A stretch of DNA of 64,000 nt from Polaromonas sp. Its GTDB lineage: Bacteria > Pseudomonadota > Gammaproteobacteria > Burkholderiales > Burkholderiaceae_C. The stretch covers positions 186,001-250,000 of the forward strand of contig NZ_JAQSDA010000006.1 of assembly GCF_029945685.1 (NCBI RefSeq), read 5' to 3'. Within the stretch, counting starts at the first letter, position 1. Each line of letters begins with the position of its first letter. Position numbers and translations under genes: made by a program. The notes under the pieces are model-generated. The model made no database searches. It was not told the DNA's origin and worked only from the letters and a program-made list of their open reading frames with translations. Below, in pieces: positions 27,382-35,495 of the stretch.

Positions 27382-28550
27382 ACACCTCCTCCACATCCAC
27401 CTCCACCGACTGGAATGCGCTCGACAACGCCAGCTTCCGCGCGACCCTGCGCGAATTTTTTGAAACCCGCTTTCCCGGCGAATGGCGCTACCCGCAGCGA
27501 CGCCTGCGCTGGTCCGAAATCGGACCGTGGTACCTGGCACTATCCAAACAAGGCTGGGTTGCTCCGAACTGGCCCAGCCAATACGGCGGCATGGGCCTCT
27601 CGCCCGAGAAGCTCATCATTTTCATTGAAGAACAGGAACGCTGGGGCGTGGCGCGCGCGCCCGACATGGGCATCACCATGGTCGGACCGCTGCTGATCAA
27701 CCACGGCAACGAGGCGCAACGCGCCTACTACCTGCCCAGGATCATCGCGGGCGAGCACATCTGGTGCCAGGGTTACTCGGAACCCAATTCCGGCTCCGAC
27801 CTGGCCAGCCTGCGCACCGAAGCCGTGGTCGACGGCGACGACTTCATCGTCAACGGACAAAAGACCTGGACCACGCTGGCGCAGGACGCCACCCACATCT
27901 TCCTGCTGGTGCGTACCGACAAATCGGCCAAGAAGCAGGAAGGCATCAGCTTCCTGCTGGCCGACATGAAAACGCCGGGCATCACGGTGCGGCCCATCCG
28001 CAACATCGCGGGCAGCGAGGACTTCTGCGAGGTCTTCCTGGAAAACGTGCGCGTGCCGCGCACCAGCATCGTCGGCGAACTCAACAAGGGCTGGACCATC
28101 GCCAAGGCGCTGCTCGGCTTCGAGCGCATCTTCCTGGGCAGCCCCAAGCAAAGCCAGTACGCACTGGCACGCGTGCAAGAAGCGGCGCAGCGGCTCGGCC
28201 TGTTTGAGGACACCGGCTTTGTGGACCGCTACACCAAGCTGGCGCTGGACGTGGCCGACCTGGGCGCGCTCTATGGCCGCTTCATCGATCAAGTCAAGCG
28301 CGGCGAAACCCTGGGGCCCGATGTCTCGATGCTCAAGCTGTTCGCCACCGAAACCTATTCGCGCCTGGCCGACCTGCTGGTTGATGTCGTCGGCGCCAGT
28401 GGCGCCCTGCCCGGCCCCATCGCGCTGCCCGGTGGCAAAACCGATGCGCTGACCACCTTCTACAACGCGCGTCCGGCCACCATCTACGGCGGCAGCAACG
28501 AAGTGCAGCGCAACATCCTGGCTGCCAGCGTGCTGAAGTTGCCGTCATGA
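27378..28550 (+). CDS. Acyl-CoA dehydrogenase, probable FAD-binding catalytic partner subunit
   Basis: 390 residues with intact middle-domain motif YSEPNSGSDLASLRTEA and VNGQKTWTTLAQ, DGVxxF-type strands, and a C-terminal loop reading TIYGGSNEVQRNILA. The medium-chain Glu is Gly here, while helix G has GFERIFLGSPK, giving Glu at the isovaleryl-type position. The ATG overlaps the upstream subunit stop (ATGA), and its own stop overlaps the Zn-ribbon gene, so four genes from 26215 to 30108 appear translationally coupled. Together with 26215-27381 it likely forms one heteromeric dehydrogenase. Confidence 0.85.
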   Translation: MNTSSTSTSTDWNALDNASFRATLREFFETRFPGEWRYPQRRLRWSEIGPWYLALSKQGWVAPNWPSQYGGMGLSPEKLIIFIEEQERWGVARAPDMGITMVGPLLINHGNEAQRAYYLPRIIAGEHIWCQGYSEPNSGSDLASLRTEAVVDGDDFIVNGQKTWTTLAQDATHIFLLVRTDKSAKKQEGISFLLADMKTPGITVRPIRNIAGSEDFCEVFLENVRVPRTSIVGELNKGWTIAKALLGFERIFLGSPKQSQYALARVQEAAQRLGLFEDTGFVDRYTKLALDVADLGALYGRFIDQVKRGETLGPDVSMLKLFATETYSRLADLLVDVVGASGALPGPIALPGGKTDALTTFYNARPATIYGGSNEVQRNILAASVLKLPS

Positions 28551-28954
28551 GCGACGCACGCAATTCCGTTTTTGAAGGCCCCGGCCCGGACGCGCAGTTC
28601 GCGCAGGCGCTGGCGCAGGGCCGCTTTCAGATCCAGCATTGCAGCGCCTGCGACCAGCATGTGTTTTACCCGCGCGCGCTGTGCACCCATTGCGGCTCGG
28701 CGCAACTCGAATGGGTGGCACCCAGCGGGGCCGGTTGTGTCTATTCCAGCACCACGGTGCGCCGCAAGCCACAGGCCGGCGGCGACTACAACGTGGCGCT
28801 GGTGGACCTGGCCGAGGGGCCGCGCCTGATGTCGCGCATCGACGGCGTGCCGCCCGACCAGGTGCGCATCGGCATGCGCGTGCAGGCCCGCGTGATCGAC
28901 GACCCCATAAAGGGTAAGTTGCTGGTCTTCATCCCCGAGGGCGCCACACCATGA
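28547..28954 (+). CDS. Zn-ribbon/OB-fold (DUF35) acyl-CoA-binding protein
   Basis: 135 residues. An N-terminal rubredoxin-like zinc ribbon CSACDQHVFYPRALCTHCG (about 33-51) is followed by an OB-fold (GCVYSSTTVRRKP, YNVALVDLAEGPRLMSRI). DUF35 proteins bind acyl-CoA and are obligate partners of thiolase-fold enzymes, for example ChsH2 domains with the aldolase Ltp2 in steroid side-chain degradation. The gene overlaps the following thiolase-like gene by 4 nt, the expected arrangement for such a complex. A second pair of this kind lies at 62677-64000. Confidence 0.88.
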   Translation: MSDARNSVFEGPGPDAQFAQALAQGRFQIQHCSACDQHVFYPRALCTHCGSAQLEWVAPSGAGCVYSSTTVRRKPQAGGDYNVALVDLAEGPRLMSRIDGVPPDQVRIGMRVQARVIDDPIKGKLLVFIPEGATP

Positions 28955-30108
28955 GCACCACCTCTCCCCTGCGTGGCGCCGCCGCCATCGTCGGCGCCAG
29001 TCTGAGCGGCGTTCCCATGGCGCCCGGTCGCAGCGCGCTCGAAATCCTGGGCGAAGCGGTACACGGCGCGCTGGCCGATGCGGGCCTGAAGCTGTCGGAC
29101 GTCGATGGCCTTTTCACCGGTTCGTCCTATCACTTTCTCGCCGGCCTGTCAGTGGCGGAGTACCTGGGCATCCACCCCAAGTTCTGCGAAGCCACCATGG
29201 TCGGCGGCTCGTCTTACGTTAGCCACCTGCTCACCGCGGCCATGGCCCTGCACACGGGTCAGTGCGAAGTGGCGCTGATCTGCTATGGCAGCAACCAGGG
29301 TTCGGGCTTCGGCAAGCTCAAGTCGATGGCCGAGACCCCTTTGTACGAAGCGCCCTACGAGCCGCGCTACCCGATTTCCAGCTACGCCCTGGCCGCCGCG
29401 CGCCACATGCACCAGTACGGCAGCACGCGCGAAGACCTGGCGCACATCGCGGTGGCGGCGCGCCAGTGGGCGCAGCTCAATCCGCTGGCCTATGCGCGTG
29501 AGCCGCTCAGCATCGAGCAGGTGCTGGCTTCGCGCCTGGTGAGTGATCCACTGTCGGTGCTCGATTGCTGCCTGGTGACCGACGGCGGTGGTGCCCTGGT
29601 GCTGGTACGCAGCGAGCGGGCGAAAGACTTTCCCAAGCCGCCGGTCTACGTGCTGGGCGCGGCCGCCGCCACCTGGCACCGCCAGATCGGCTCCATGCCC
29701 GACCTGACCGTGACCGCCACCGCCGAGTCGGGGCCGCGCGCCTTCGCCATGGCCGGGCTGGCACCGAAGGACGTGGACGTGCTGGAGCTGTACGACGCCT
29801 TCACCATCAACACGCTGCTGTTCCTCGAAGACCTGGGCTTTTGCGCGAAGGGCGAAGGCGGCGCTTTTGTGCGCAACGGGCGCATCGCGCCGGGTGGCGT
29901 GTTGCCGGTCAATACCAATGGCGGCGGCCTGTCGTGCTGCCACCCCGGCATGTACGGCATGTTCCTGCTGATCGAGGCGGTGCAGCAACTGCGCGCCGAA
30001 GCCGGCGACCGCCAGGTTCCGGGCGCGGAGATCGCCCTGTGCCATGGCAACGGCGGCGTTCTTTCAAGCCAGGTGACGGCCCTGCTGGGCACGGCCGCCA
30101 CCGTCTGA
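28951..30108 (+). CDS. SCP2-thiolase-like protein without the nucleophilic Cys (possible aldolase)
   Basis: 385 residues with the thiolase fold: TMVGGSSYVSHLLTAAMAL (about 83-100), ELYDAFTINTLLFLEDLG, GGGLSCCHPGMYG, and ALCHGNGG near the C-terminus. The position of the thiolase nucleophile is Ser (GGSSY), so classical thiolysis is unlikely. Ltp2-type aldolases also lack that Cys and need a DUF35 partner, which is encoded immediately upstream. The likely role is therefore retro-aldol cleavage of a 3-hydroxyacyl-CoA, perhaps one with a tertiary alcohol. This is inference. Confidence 0.82.
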   Translation: MSTTSPLRGAAAIVGASLSGVPMAPGRSALEILGEAVHGALADAGLKLSDVDGLFTGSSYHFLAGLSVAEYLGIHPKFCEATMVGGSSYVSHLLTAAMALHTGQCEVALICYGSNQGSGFGKLKSMAETPLYEAPYEPRYPISSYALAAARHMHQYGSTREDLAHIAVAARQWAQLNPLAYAREPLSIEQVLASRLVSDPLSVLDCCLVTDGGGALVLVRSERAKDFPKPPVYVLGAAAATWHRQIGSMPDLTVTATAESGPRAFAMAGLAPKDVDVLELYDAFTINTLLFLEDLGFCAKGEGGAFVRNGRIAPGGVLPVNTNGGGLSCCHPGMYGMFLLIEAVQQLRAEAGDRQVPGAEIALCHGNGGVLSSQVTALLGTAATV

Positions 30109-30139
30109 TCTTTCCACTTCACAACCAGGAGACATATCC

Positions 30140-31060
30140 ATGAACAAAGGCACCATGCTGCAAGACAAAGTCGCCGTGGTCACCGGCGCGGGCCGGGGCA
30201 TCGGCCGCGACATCGCACTGCTAATGGCGGCGCAAGGCGCCAAGGTGGTGGTCAACGACATCGGCGCCTCGGTTGGCGGCGAAGGCAGCGATGCCAGCCA
30301 CGGCCAGCAGGTCGTCAACGAGATCAAGGCCGCTGGTGGCCAGGCCGTGCTCAGCACCGACAGCGTCTCGACCTGGCCCACGGCCAACCGCATCATCGAG
30401 TGCGCGGCCGACACGTTCGGGCGCATCGACATCGTCGTCAACAACGCCGGCATCCTGCGCGACCGGCTGTTCTTCAACATGTCACCCGAGGAGTGGAGCG
30501 CCGTCATCGACGTGCACCTGAACGGCAGCTTCTTCACCTCGCGCGCGGCCGCCCCGCATTTCAAGACCCAGAAATCGGGCGCCTACGTGCACATGACTTC
30601 CACGTCGGGCCTGATCGGCAACCTGGGCCAGGCCAACTATGCCGCCGCCAAGCTGGGCATCGTGGCCATGTCGCGCCACATCGCCGGCGACATGCAGCGC
30701 TACAACGTGCGCTCCAACTGCATCTCGCCTTTTGCCTGGAGCCGCATGATCGGCGCCATCCCCACCGACACCCCCGAGCAGCAGGCGCGCGTGGAAAAGC
30801 TGAAAAAACTCGGCACCGAACAAATTGCGCCGATGGCCACCTTCCTGGCCAGCGATGCCGCGGCCGACGTCACGGCCCAGATCTTCGCCGTGCGCGGCAA
30901 CGAGATTTTTCTCATGAGCCAGTCGCGCCCGATCCGCGGCATGCACACCGCCGAAGGCTGGACGCCCGAGACCATCGCCGAGCGCGTGCTGCCCGCGATG
31001 AAGCAGAACTTCTATCCGCTGGAGAGCTCGAACATCGTGTTCTCCTGGGACCCGGTCTGA
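30140..31060 (+). CDS. SDR, MFE-2-type 3-hydroxyacyl-CoA dehydrogenase
   Basis: 306 residues. It has the classical loop VTGAGRGIGRDIALLMAAQG, VNNAGILRDRLFFNMSPEEW, and the intact active site QANYAAAKLGIVAMSRHIAGD. The long insertion after the second strand (GASVGGEGSDASHGQQVVNE) is typical of the dehydrogenase part of multifunctional enzyme type 2. It is followed by a hydratase-2 gene (31159), so the two functions of MFE-2 are encoded as separate neighbours. CAGGAGA precedes the ATG. It should oxidise a 3-hydroxyacyl-CoA with NAD+. Confidence 0.85.
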   Translation: MNKGTMLQDKVAVVTGAGRGIGRDIALLMAAQGAKVVVNDIGASVGGEGSDASHGQQVVNEIKAAGGQAVLSTDSVSTWPTANRIIECAADTFGRIDIVVNNAGILRDRLFFNMSPEEWSAVIDVHLNGSFFTSRAAAPHFKTQKSGAYVHMTSTSGLIGNLGQANYAAAKLGIVAMSRHIAGDMQRYNVRSNCISPFAWSRMIGAIPTDTPEQQARVEKLKKLGTEQIAPMATFLASDAAADVTAQIFAVRGNEIFLMSQSRPIRGMHTAEGWTPETIAERVLPAMKQNFYPLESSNIVFSWDPV

Positions 31061-31068
31061 GATGCGCG

Positions 31069-31155
31069 CCCCCACGTTTGCGGCTTTGCCGCTGCACTGC
31101 CCCCCGAGGGGGCCTCGCCCTTCTTGGGGCGGCCCGACGAAGTGCGGCGCCTAGC
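31069..31155. repeat. GC-rich intergenic repeat of Comamonadaceae type
   Basis: The stretch between the SDR and hydratase genes contains CCCCCACGTTTGCGGC, a CCCCCCGAGGGGG hairpin (31100-31112) and CTTGGGGCGGCCCGACG. I recall this pattern as a dispersed intergenic element in Acidovorax, Variovorax and Polaromonas-type genomes. It does not code for protein. It may act as a structured mRNA element between the two cistrons. The family assignment is from memory, not from a search. Confidence 0.55.
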
Positions 31156-31158
31156 ATC

Positions 31159-32016
31159 ATGTCCATCAACTACAAGCACCTGATGGCATGGCCGTTCGAG
31201 GACGTGCGCCATCGCTACACGCAACGCGACACCATGTTGTACGCGCTGGGCGTCGGCCTGGGCACCGACCCGACCAACGAGACCGAGCTGCGCTTCGTCT
31301 ATGAGAAAGACCTGCTGGCGCTGCCTACGCTGCCGGTGGTGCTGGGCTACCCCGGCATGTGGCTCAAGGACCCGGCCACCGGCGTCGACTGGGTGCGGCT
31401 GGTGCATGGCGAACAGGGCCTGCGCCTGCACCGCCCCATTCCCGCCGAAGGCGAGGTGATCGGACGCACGCGGGTGAGCCAGATCATCGACAAGGGGCCG
31501 GACAAGGGTGCGCTGATCTACACCGAGCGAACGGTGCTTGATGCCGCCAGTGGCGAACTGCTGGCCACGCTGACTTCCACCACCTTCTGCCGCGCCGACG
31601 GCGGCTTTGGCGGTCCGGCCGGGCCGGTCAAAACCGTGCATGAGCTGCCCACGCGCACAGCTGACCACAGCGTCGACTTCGCCACCCAGCCACGCGCCGC
31701 GCTGATCTACCGGCTCTCGGGCGACTACAACCCGCTGCATGCGGAGCCGGCAGTGGCGCGCGCGGCCGGCTTCGAGCGGCCCATCCTGCACGGCCTAGCC
31801 ACCTATGGCATTGCCGGTTGGGCCCTCACCCAAAGCGTCTGCGGCGGCGACCCGAGCGCCCTGCAGTCGCTGGATGTGCGCTTTTCGTCACCGGTTTATC
31901 CCGGCGAAACGATACGCACCGAGATCTGGGTGGATGGCAAGGTCGTGTCGTTTCGCGCCCGCGCCGTCGAACGCGACATCGTCGTGCTGAACAACGGCCG
32001 CGCCGAGCTGCGCTGA
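31159..32016 (+). CDS. MaoC-type (R)-hydratase 2 with two hotdog domains
   Basis: 285 residues from ATG 31159 (MSINYKHLMAWPF); the frame is open further upstream but that runs through the SDR gene. The N-terminal hotdog (LPTLPVVLGYPGMWL) is followed by the catalytic hotdog with the hydratase-2 signature YRLSGDYNPLHAEPAVARAA (Asp and His near 198-203), then PILHGLATYGIAG. It corresponds to the hydratase part of MFE-2 and should hydrate a trans-2-enoyl-CoA. It works with the SDR encoded upstream. Confidence 0.88.
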   Translation: MSINYKHLMAWPFEDVRHRYTQRDTMLYALGVGLGTDPTNETELRFVYEKDLLALPTLPVVLGYPGMWLKDPATGVDWVRLVHGEQGLRLHRPIPAEGEVIGRTRVSQIIDKGPDKGALIYTERTVLDAASGELLATLTSTTFCRADGGFGGPAGPVKTVHELPTRTADHSVDFATQPRAALIYRLSGDYNPLHAEPAVARAAGFERPILHGLATYGIAGWALTQSVCGGDPSALQSLDVRFSSPVYPGETIRTEIWVDGKVVSFRARAVERDIVVLNNGRAELR

Positions 32017-32079
32017 CATTCACTGATCTTTCTTCTCCCCTTTTTTCCAACTTTCCCATTTTTTTCAAGGAGCCTCAAG

Positions 32080-32883
32080 ATGAACTACGCTGACTTTCAA
32101 TTCCTCAAGTTCGAAAACAAGCCCAATGGCGTGCTGCTGATCACCATCAACCGCCCCGAGGTGATGAACGCCACCAATGCCCGCCTGCATTGGGAACTGA
32201 CCAAGGTCTGGGGCGTCGTCAATGACGATCCAAAAACCAAGGTGGCGGTCATCACCGGTGCCGGCGACCAGGCCTTCTCGGCTGGTGGCGACCTGGATTG
32301 GGTAGGCAACATGGTCGGCAACCCCAAGGAAATCGCCAACACCATGACCGAGGCTGCGGACGTGGTCTACAACATGATGGCCTGCGACAAGCCCATCATC
32401 TCGGCCATCAATGGCGTGGCCGTGGGTGCCGGTCTGGCGGTGGCCTTCCTGGCCGACATCAGCATCATGGCCGAAGAGGCCAAGGTGACGGACGGTCACG
32501 TCAAAATCGGCGTCGCCGCTGGCGACCACGCGGCGATCCTGTGGCCGCTTTTGTGCGGCATGGCAAAGGCCAAGTACTACCTGCTGACGGCCGATTTCGT
32601 GAATGGCAAAGAAGCCGAACGCATCGGTCTGGTCAGCCTGTGCGTGCCGCGCGCCGAGCTGATGGACAAGGCAATGGCCGTGGCCAACAAGCTGGCCAAT
32701 GGCAGCCAGCAGGCGATCCGCTTCACCAAGCGCTCGCTTAACGGCTGGATGAACATGGCGCGCCCGATTTTCGAGAGCTCGCTGGCGATGGAAATGCTGT
32801 GCTTCCTGGGTGAGGACGCCAAGGAAGGCGTGGCCTCGGTACGCGAGAAGCGCGCGCCCAAGTTCCCTTCCGCCCAACTGTAA
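32080..32883 (+). CDS. Enoyl-CoA hydratase-family protein lacking both crotonase glutamates
   Basis: 267 residues. Crotonase fold markers: LLITINRPEVMNATNARLHW, FSAGGDLDWVG, INGVAVGAGLAVAFLADISI. The two catalytic Glu positions read GAGLAVA and GHVKIGVAAGDH, i.e. Ala and His, so simple syn-hydration by the standard mechanism is unlikely. It may be an isomerase, hydrolase or a hydratase with a different base. The 63-nt leader is strongly pyrimidine-rich, ending in an AAGGAG ribosome-binding site. It is cotranscribed with ACAD 32902, 18 nt downstream. Confidence 0.82.
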   Translation: MNYADFQFLKFENKPNGVLLITINRPEVMNATNARLHWELTKVWGVVNDDPKTKVAVITGAGDQAFSAGGDLDWVGNMVGNPKEIANTMTEAADVVYNMMACDKPIISAINGVAVGAGLAVAFLADISIMAEEAKVTDGHVKIGVAAGDHAAILWPLLCGMAKAKYYLLTADFVNGKEAERIGLVSLCVPRAELMDKAMAVANKLANGSQQAIRFTKRSLNGWMNMARPIFESSLAMEMLCFLGEDAKEGVASVREKRAPKFPSAQL

Positions 32884-32901
32884 ATTAAGAAAGGAGTCCC
32901 C

Positions 32902-34068
32902 ATGGATTTCAACCTGACCCAGGAACAACGGATGATCTACGAGTACGGCGACCGTATCTCGAAGCAGTTCGACCACAACTACTGGAGAGGCTACGCCGAG
33001 AAGAACGAGCGCCCGAGCGAACTGTACAAACAGATCACCGACGATGGCTTTCTCGGCATCATGGTGCCCGAGGCCTATGGCGGTGCCGGCCAGGGCATGA
33101 CCGAAATGCTGCTGTTCATGGAAGGACTTTCCAACAACGGCATTCCGCTGCTGAACCTGGTGGTCGGCCCGACCATGACCATGGGCCTGCTGGCCAAGCA
33201 TGCCAGCGAGGACATGAAGCGCCGCTTTCTGCCGGGCGGCTGCACCGGCGAGATCAAGTTCTGCTTCGCCATCACCGAACCCAACGCCGGCTCGAACTCG
33301 ATCGAGATCACCAGCATCGCCAAGTCCGACGGCAAGGGCGGCTTCCGGCTGAACGGCCAGAAGGTCTACATCACCGATGCCAATTGCGCCGACTACGCCA
33401 TGGTCGTCACCCGCACCACGGCGCGCGCCGACGTGAAGAAGAAGACCGACGGCTTCACCATCTTCATGGTGGACATGAAGAAGAAGGGCATCAGCAAGAC
33501 GCTGATTCCGATTGCGTTCCCGGTGCCCGAGACGCAGTGGCAGGTGTTCTTCGACGACGTGGCGCTGACCGAAGCCGACGTGCTGGGTGAGGTCGGCAAG
33601 GGCTTCAACATCCTGTTCGACACGCTGAACCCCGAGCGCATCATCCTATCGGGCCTGTGCACCGGCGTCGGCCGCTTCGCACTGAAGAAGGCCGTGGCCT
33701 ACGCCAACGACCGCAAGGTGTTCAACAATACCCCCATCGGCGCCTACCAGGGCGTGCAGCACCCGCTGGCGATGGCGCGCAGCGAGATCGAGCTGGCCTC
33801 GCTGATGGCGCTCAAGGCCGCCTGGGCTTTCGACCAGGGCCTGCCAGCCGGCGAATTTTCCAACATGGCCAAGTACGCCGCGGCTGAGGCCGGCATTCAC
33901 GCCGTCGACAGCGCGATCCAGTGCTTCGGCGGCAACGGCTTCACAAAGGAATACGGCATCTACGATCTGTACGGCCTGGTGCGACTGCTGCGCACCGCGC
34001 CGCTAAATCGTGAAATGGTGCTCAACCACATCGCCGAGCATGTGATGGGCCTGCCGCGCTCGTACTGA
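32902..34068 (+). CDS. Acyl-CoA dehydrogenase (helix-G Glu type)
   Basis: 388 residues with AITEPNAGSNSIEI (Asn replaces Asp in the GSD motif) and LNGQKVYITDANC. Helix G reads LNPERIILSGLCTG, giving an isovaleryl-type Glu. The C-terminus is TAPLNREMVLNHIAEHVMGL, similar to the ACAD at 24955 and lacking the EGT loop. AAAGGAG precedes the ATG. It is followed after 9 nt by the class III CoA-transferase. Substrate unknown; placement suggests a later dehydrogenation step than the fadH-adjacent ACAD. Confidence 0.85.
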   Translation: MDFNLTQEQRMIYEYGDRISKQFDHNYWRGYAEKNERPSELYKQITDDGFLGIMVPEAYGGAGQGMTEMLLFMEGLSNNGIPLLNLVVGPTMTMGLLAKHASEDMKRRFLPGGCTGEIKFCFAITEPNAGSNSIEITSIAKSDGKGGFRLNGQKVYITDANCADYAMVVTRTTARADVKKKTDGFTIFMVDMKKKGISKTLIPIAFPVPETQWQVFFDDVALTEADVLGEVGKGFNILFDTLNPERIILSGLCTGVGRFALKKAVAYANDRKVFNNTPIGAYQGVQHPLAMARSEIELASLMALKAAWAFDQGLPAGEFSNMAKYAAAEAGIHAVDSAIQCFGGNGFTKEYGIYDLYGLVRLLRTAPLNREMVLNHIAEHVMGLPRSY

Positions 34069-34077
34069 CAGGCGTCC

Positions 34078-35295
34078 ATGAGTACAAGTTCCCCCCTTCC
34101 CGCCTTCGGCGCGCTGGCCGGCCTGAAGGTGATCGACCTGTCGCGTGTGCTCGGCGGGCCCTACAGCGGCCAGATCCTGGCCGACCACGGCGCGCAAGTC
34201 ATCAAGGTCGAGCCGCCCGCCGGCGACGAAACCCGCGCCTGGGGCCCACCCTTTGCCGACGACGGCACCGCCGCCTACTACAACGGTTTGAACCGCAACA
34301 AGCGCGCCATCGCCATCGACCTGTCTCGGCCCGAGGGTCGCGAGATCGTGCTCAAGCTGCTGGAAAACGCCGACGTGCTGATCGAGAACTTCAAGATCGG
34401 CACGCTGGAGCGCTGGGGCATCGGCTATGAGCAGACGCTGCGCGAACGCTTCCCGCGCTTGATCCACTGCCGGGTCAGCGGCTTTGGCGCCGATGGACCG
34501 CTCGGCGGCGCACCGGGCTACGACGCCGTGGCACAGGCGCTGGGCGGCCTGATGAGCGTCAACGGCACGCCGGACACCGGCCCGCTGCGGGTCGGTGTCC
34601 CGGTGGTCGACATCACCACCGGCCTGTCGGCCGTGATCGGCGTGCTGCTGGCGGTGATCGAACGCCAGCGTTCCGGGCGCGGGCAGTTCGTCGAGGCCAC
34701 GCTGTACGACACCGCCGTGTCGCTGCTGCACCCGCAAAGTGCAAACTGGCTGCAGTCGGGCCAGACACCCAAGCTCAGCGGCAATGCGCACTCCAACATC
34801 GTGCCCTACGACAAGTTTGCCACCCAGACCTGCGAGGTCTTCCTGGGAATCGGCAACAACGGACAGTGGAAAAAGCTGTGCGAGTTCCTCGGCCGTCCCG
34901 AAATGGCCGACGAGCCGCGCTTTGCCACCAACGCCGAGCGTTTTCGGCACCGTGATGCGCTGCGCGCCCTGCTTGAGGAACACCTGCTGAAGGTGGATGG
35001 CGAGTGGCTGTGCCAAGAACTGTTGGCAGCCGGCATTCCGGCCGGCGCCGTCAGGACCGTTCCTCAGGTATTGACCGACCCCCACACCCTGCATCGGGAC
35101 ATGGTGGTACAGGTGGAGGGTGTTCGAGGCATCGGCATACCCGTCAAGCTGTCGCGCACACCGGGGCGGGCGCACAGCGCCCCGCCGCGCTTCGGCCAAC
35201 ACACACGCGAGCTGCTCCTGGAGCATGGCTACGGCGCTGCCACCGTTGACGCAATGATCGCGCGGGGAACCATCGTGGAACACGTTGCGGAATGA
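34078..35295 (+). CDS. CaiB/BaiF family (class III) CoA-transferase
   Basis: 405 residues. The N-terminal segment has IDLSRVLGGPYSGQILADHG and IKVEPPAGDETRAWGPPF; the catalytic Asp is in RVGVPVVDITTGLSAVIGVL (near residue 179). Later parts include QFVEATLYDTAVSLL and TDPHTLHRDMV. These enzymes move CoA from one acyl-CoA to a free acid, saving ATP. Two FadD-type synthetases and an AliA-like ligase in the island offer alternative activation, so this one may act on a pathway intermediate such as a dicarboxylate. It is the last gene before the regulatory gap at 35296-35495. Confidence 0.88.
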   Translation: MSTSSPLPAFGALAGLKVIDLSRVLGGPYSGQILADHGAQVIKVEPPAGDETRAWGPPFADDGTAAYYNGLNRNKRAIAIDLSRPEGREIVLKLLENADVLIENFKIGTLERWGIGYEQTLRERFPRLIHCRVSGFGADGPLGGAPGYDAVAQALGGLMSVNGTPDTGPLRVGVPVVDITTGLSAVIGVLLAVIERQRSGRGQFVEATLYDTAVSLLHPQSANWLQSGQTPKLSGNAHSNIVPYDKFATQTCEVFLGIGNNGQWKKLCEFLGRPEMADEPRFATNAERFRHRDALRALLEEHLLKVDGEWLCQELLAAGIPAGAVRTVPQVLTDPHTLHRDMVVQVEGVRGIGIPVKLSRTPGRAHSAPPRFGQHTRELLLEHGYGAATVDAMIARGTIVEHVAE

Positions 35296-35331
35296 ACCCT
35301 GCCTGTCAGAGAGTAGGGAAATCCCCAGATA

Positions 35332-35347
35332 CCTAACTAATGTTAGG
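35332..35347. promoter_or_regulatory. Putative TetR operator upstream of first LIV-type operon
   Basis: CCTAAC-TAAT-GTTAGG is a perfect inverted repeat with 6-bp arms and a 4-bp spacer. A possible -10 box TAAAAT (35351-35356) follows four bases later, so a bound repressor would block RNA polymerase. It shares the CTAAC/GTTAG half-sites with the elements at 22843, 42603 and 47572. The surrounding AT-rich 35340-35370 stretch contrasts with the GC-rich genes. The start of livG is about 150 nt downstream. Confidence 0.65.
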
Positions 35348-35495
35348 CTCTAAAATAAAAATCTTTTATGCAGAACAAAAATCGAGTCGGCAAGCTGCGC
35401 ACAGGCAGATGGTCGACCGTGCAATGTCATAGGCACCTTCAGTGATCAACACCATTAGTACCAATAGCAGTACCAGAGAGCAGGGGTCGGCTCCG

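Noticed and set aside
26215..30108. Steroid (cholesterol or bile acid) degradation cluster
   Set aside because: Paired ACADs and DUF35/thiolase genes resemble steroid side-chain enzymes, but no ring-degrading Kst, Hsa or IpdAB-type genes are present.
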